From positions 1 to 52,176 of the forward strand of contig JAQBYG010000005.1 of the NCBI GenBank assembly GCA_027620445.1: a stretch of DNA of 52,176 nucleotides, written 5' to 3'. The position numbers and the translations under genes are program-made. The DNA is from a bacterium. Lineage in GTDB: Bacteria > Patescibacteriota > Microgenomatia > UBA1400 > PJMF01. Within the stretch, counting starts at the first letter, position 1. The number at the start of each line of letters is the position of its first letter. Positions 51,546 through 52,176 of the stretch are shown one piece after another. The notes under the pieces are model-generated. The model saw only the letters and a program-made list of their open reading frames with translations. It was not told where the DNA came from and did not search any database.

Positions 51546-52176
51546 TCGGACTGCTTAATCTTTTGCCAGATCTCTTTCTGTATTTTCTTGAGTAAATCTG
51601 GGTGTTCTGCCAAGTATGCTTTGGTCGCTTCGCGGCCTTGCGCCAGCACCTCACCACCATACTTGAAAAAGCTCCCGCTCTTTTCGATAATGCCTTCTTG
51701 GGCACCGATATCTACCGTATCTCCAGTCATCGAAATACCATTCTCGTCCATGTCGAACTCAGCGACTTGAAAGGGTGGAGCAACTTTGTTTTTCTTGACC
51801 CGAACGCGGTGACGACTACCGACGACTTTTTCGCCTTCTTGGATGTTACCTATTTTGCGAATATCAAGTCTCTGGGTGGCATAAAACTTGAGCGCATTGC
51901 CACCGGTTGTTGTCTCGGGACTGCCAAACATAACGCCAATTTTCATACGAATCTGATTGGTAAACATCACAAGCGTATTGGTTCGACTAATCGCAGCCGT
52001 CAACTTTCTCATCGCTTGCGACATCAATCGAGCTTGGACACCCATCTGGGCATCGCCCATCTCTCCCTCAATTTCTGATTTTGGTACCAACGCAGCGACT
52101 GAGTCGATAACGACAATGTCAACACCACCTGAGCGAATCAGCGTCTCAGCAATTTCGAGTGCTTGCTCGCCGTAAT
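51542..52176 (-). CDS. recA: Recombinase RecA, C-terminal part (5' end outside window)
   Basis: The C-terminal ~210 residues of RecA, cut at the window edge. The visible part begins [17 protein letters not shown] and includes Walker [25 protein letters not shown], loop L1/L2 segments ([50 protein letters not shown]) and a short C-terminal domain ending in KQSD. RecA forms the ATP-driven filament for homologous recombination and repair. The frame is open to the last base of the window. Confidence 0.96.
   Translation of the reverse strand, partial: YGEQALEIAETLIRSGGVDIVVIDSVAALVPKSEIEGEMGDAQMGVQARLMSQAMRKLTAAISRTNTLVMFTNQIRMKIGVMFGSPETTTGGNALKFYATQRLDIRKIGNIQEGEKVVGSRHRVRVKKNKVAPPFQVAEFDMDENGISMTGDTVDIGAQEGIIEKSGSFFKYGGEVLAQGREATKAYLAEHPDLLKKIQKEIWQKIKQSD

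Noticed and set aside
1-52176. UGA reassigned to glycine or tryptophan
   Set aside because: Several genes end properly at UGA with correct family C-termini, no core gene has in-frame UGA, and prfB is present.
1-52176. tRNA or rRNA genes
   Set aside because: No T-loop-like GGTTCGAATCC pattern or paired acceptor ends were found by eye in the intergenic gaps; a covariance search would be decisive.

Overview
The window looks like chromosomal core DNA of a Candidate Phyla Radiation (Patescibacteria) bacterium. The long ribosomal-protein cluster has no rpmD (L30) between rpsE and rplO, which is a known CPR hallmark. Around it sit families common in that group: DUF4012, VanZ, lamin-tail-domain, membrane-anchored Mur ligase and FemAB proteins. 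UGA is used as a stop codon and a release factor 2 gene is present, so the code is the ordinary bacterial one and not the UGA=Gly code of Gracilibacteria/Absconditabacteria. The HU and envelope genes feel closest to Microgenomates/Katanobacteria, but this is only an impression. No tRNA, rRNA, CRISPR array, insertion sequence or prophage gene was seen.

Left part (1-2576, + strand): an AT-rich intergenic start, a small CsaA-like tRNA-binding protein, a membrane-anchored alpha/beta hydrolase and the lytic transglycosylase MltG. Next (2568-9912) come a good promoter, a roughly 168-nt structured leader, and rpoB-rpoC. Then rpsL-rpsG-fusA-tuf (9974-14239) ends at a strong terminator. A fresh promoter starts the S10-spc-alpha superoperon: rpsJ, rplC, rplD, rplW, rplB, rpsS, rplV, rpsC, rplP, rpmC, rpsQ, rplN, rplX, rplE, rpsN, rpsH, rplF, rplR, rpsE, rplO, secY, adk, map, infA, rpmJ, rpsM, rpsK, rpsD, rpoA, rplQ, rplM, rpsI (14391-30561). 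Internal promoters are visible before infA and rpmJ.

Middle part (30558-43692, - strand): a five-gene ABC-2 exporter operon with one ATPase and four permeases; HU; a VanZ-like protein; a two-domain lamin-tail surface protein; the division module ftsE-ftsX plus a coiled-coil M23 peptidase; a small anchored unknown; prfB; a DUF4012 protein; and a cyclophilin lipoprotein.

Right part: a + strand envelope operon (43764-48104) of an alpha/beta hydrolase, a MurF-like ligase whose N-terminal domain is replaced by membrane helices, and a DegT-aminotransferase/FemAB fusion. Facing it on the - strand are an anchored family-5 solute-binding protein, secG, an RNase Y without a membrane anchor, and the C-terminal part of recA cut by the window edge.

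The most striking item is the M23 peptidase of the FtsEX module. Its catalytic domain reads as a circular permutation: the HLH half comes before the HxxxD half, with all expected metal ligands retained. Other points are the four-permease exporter, the MurF-like plus aminotransferase-FemAB envelope operon, several genes whose -10 box lies only 5-7 nt before the start codon (probable leaderless mRNAs), long structured leaders on rpoBC and rny, and a DUF4012 gene that seems to need a non-canonical start codon.
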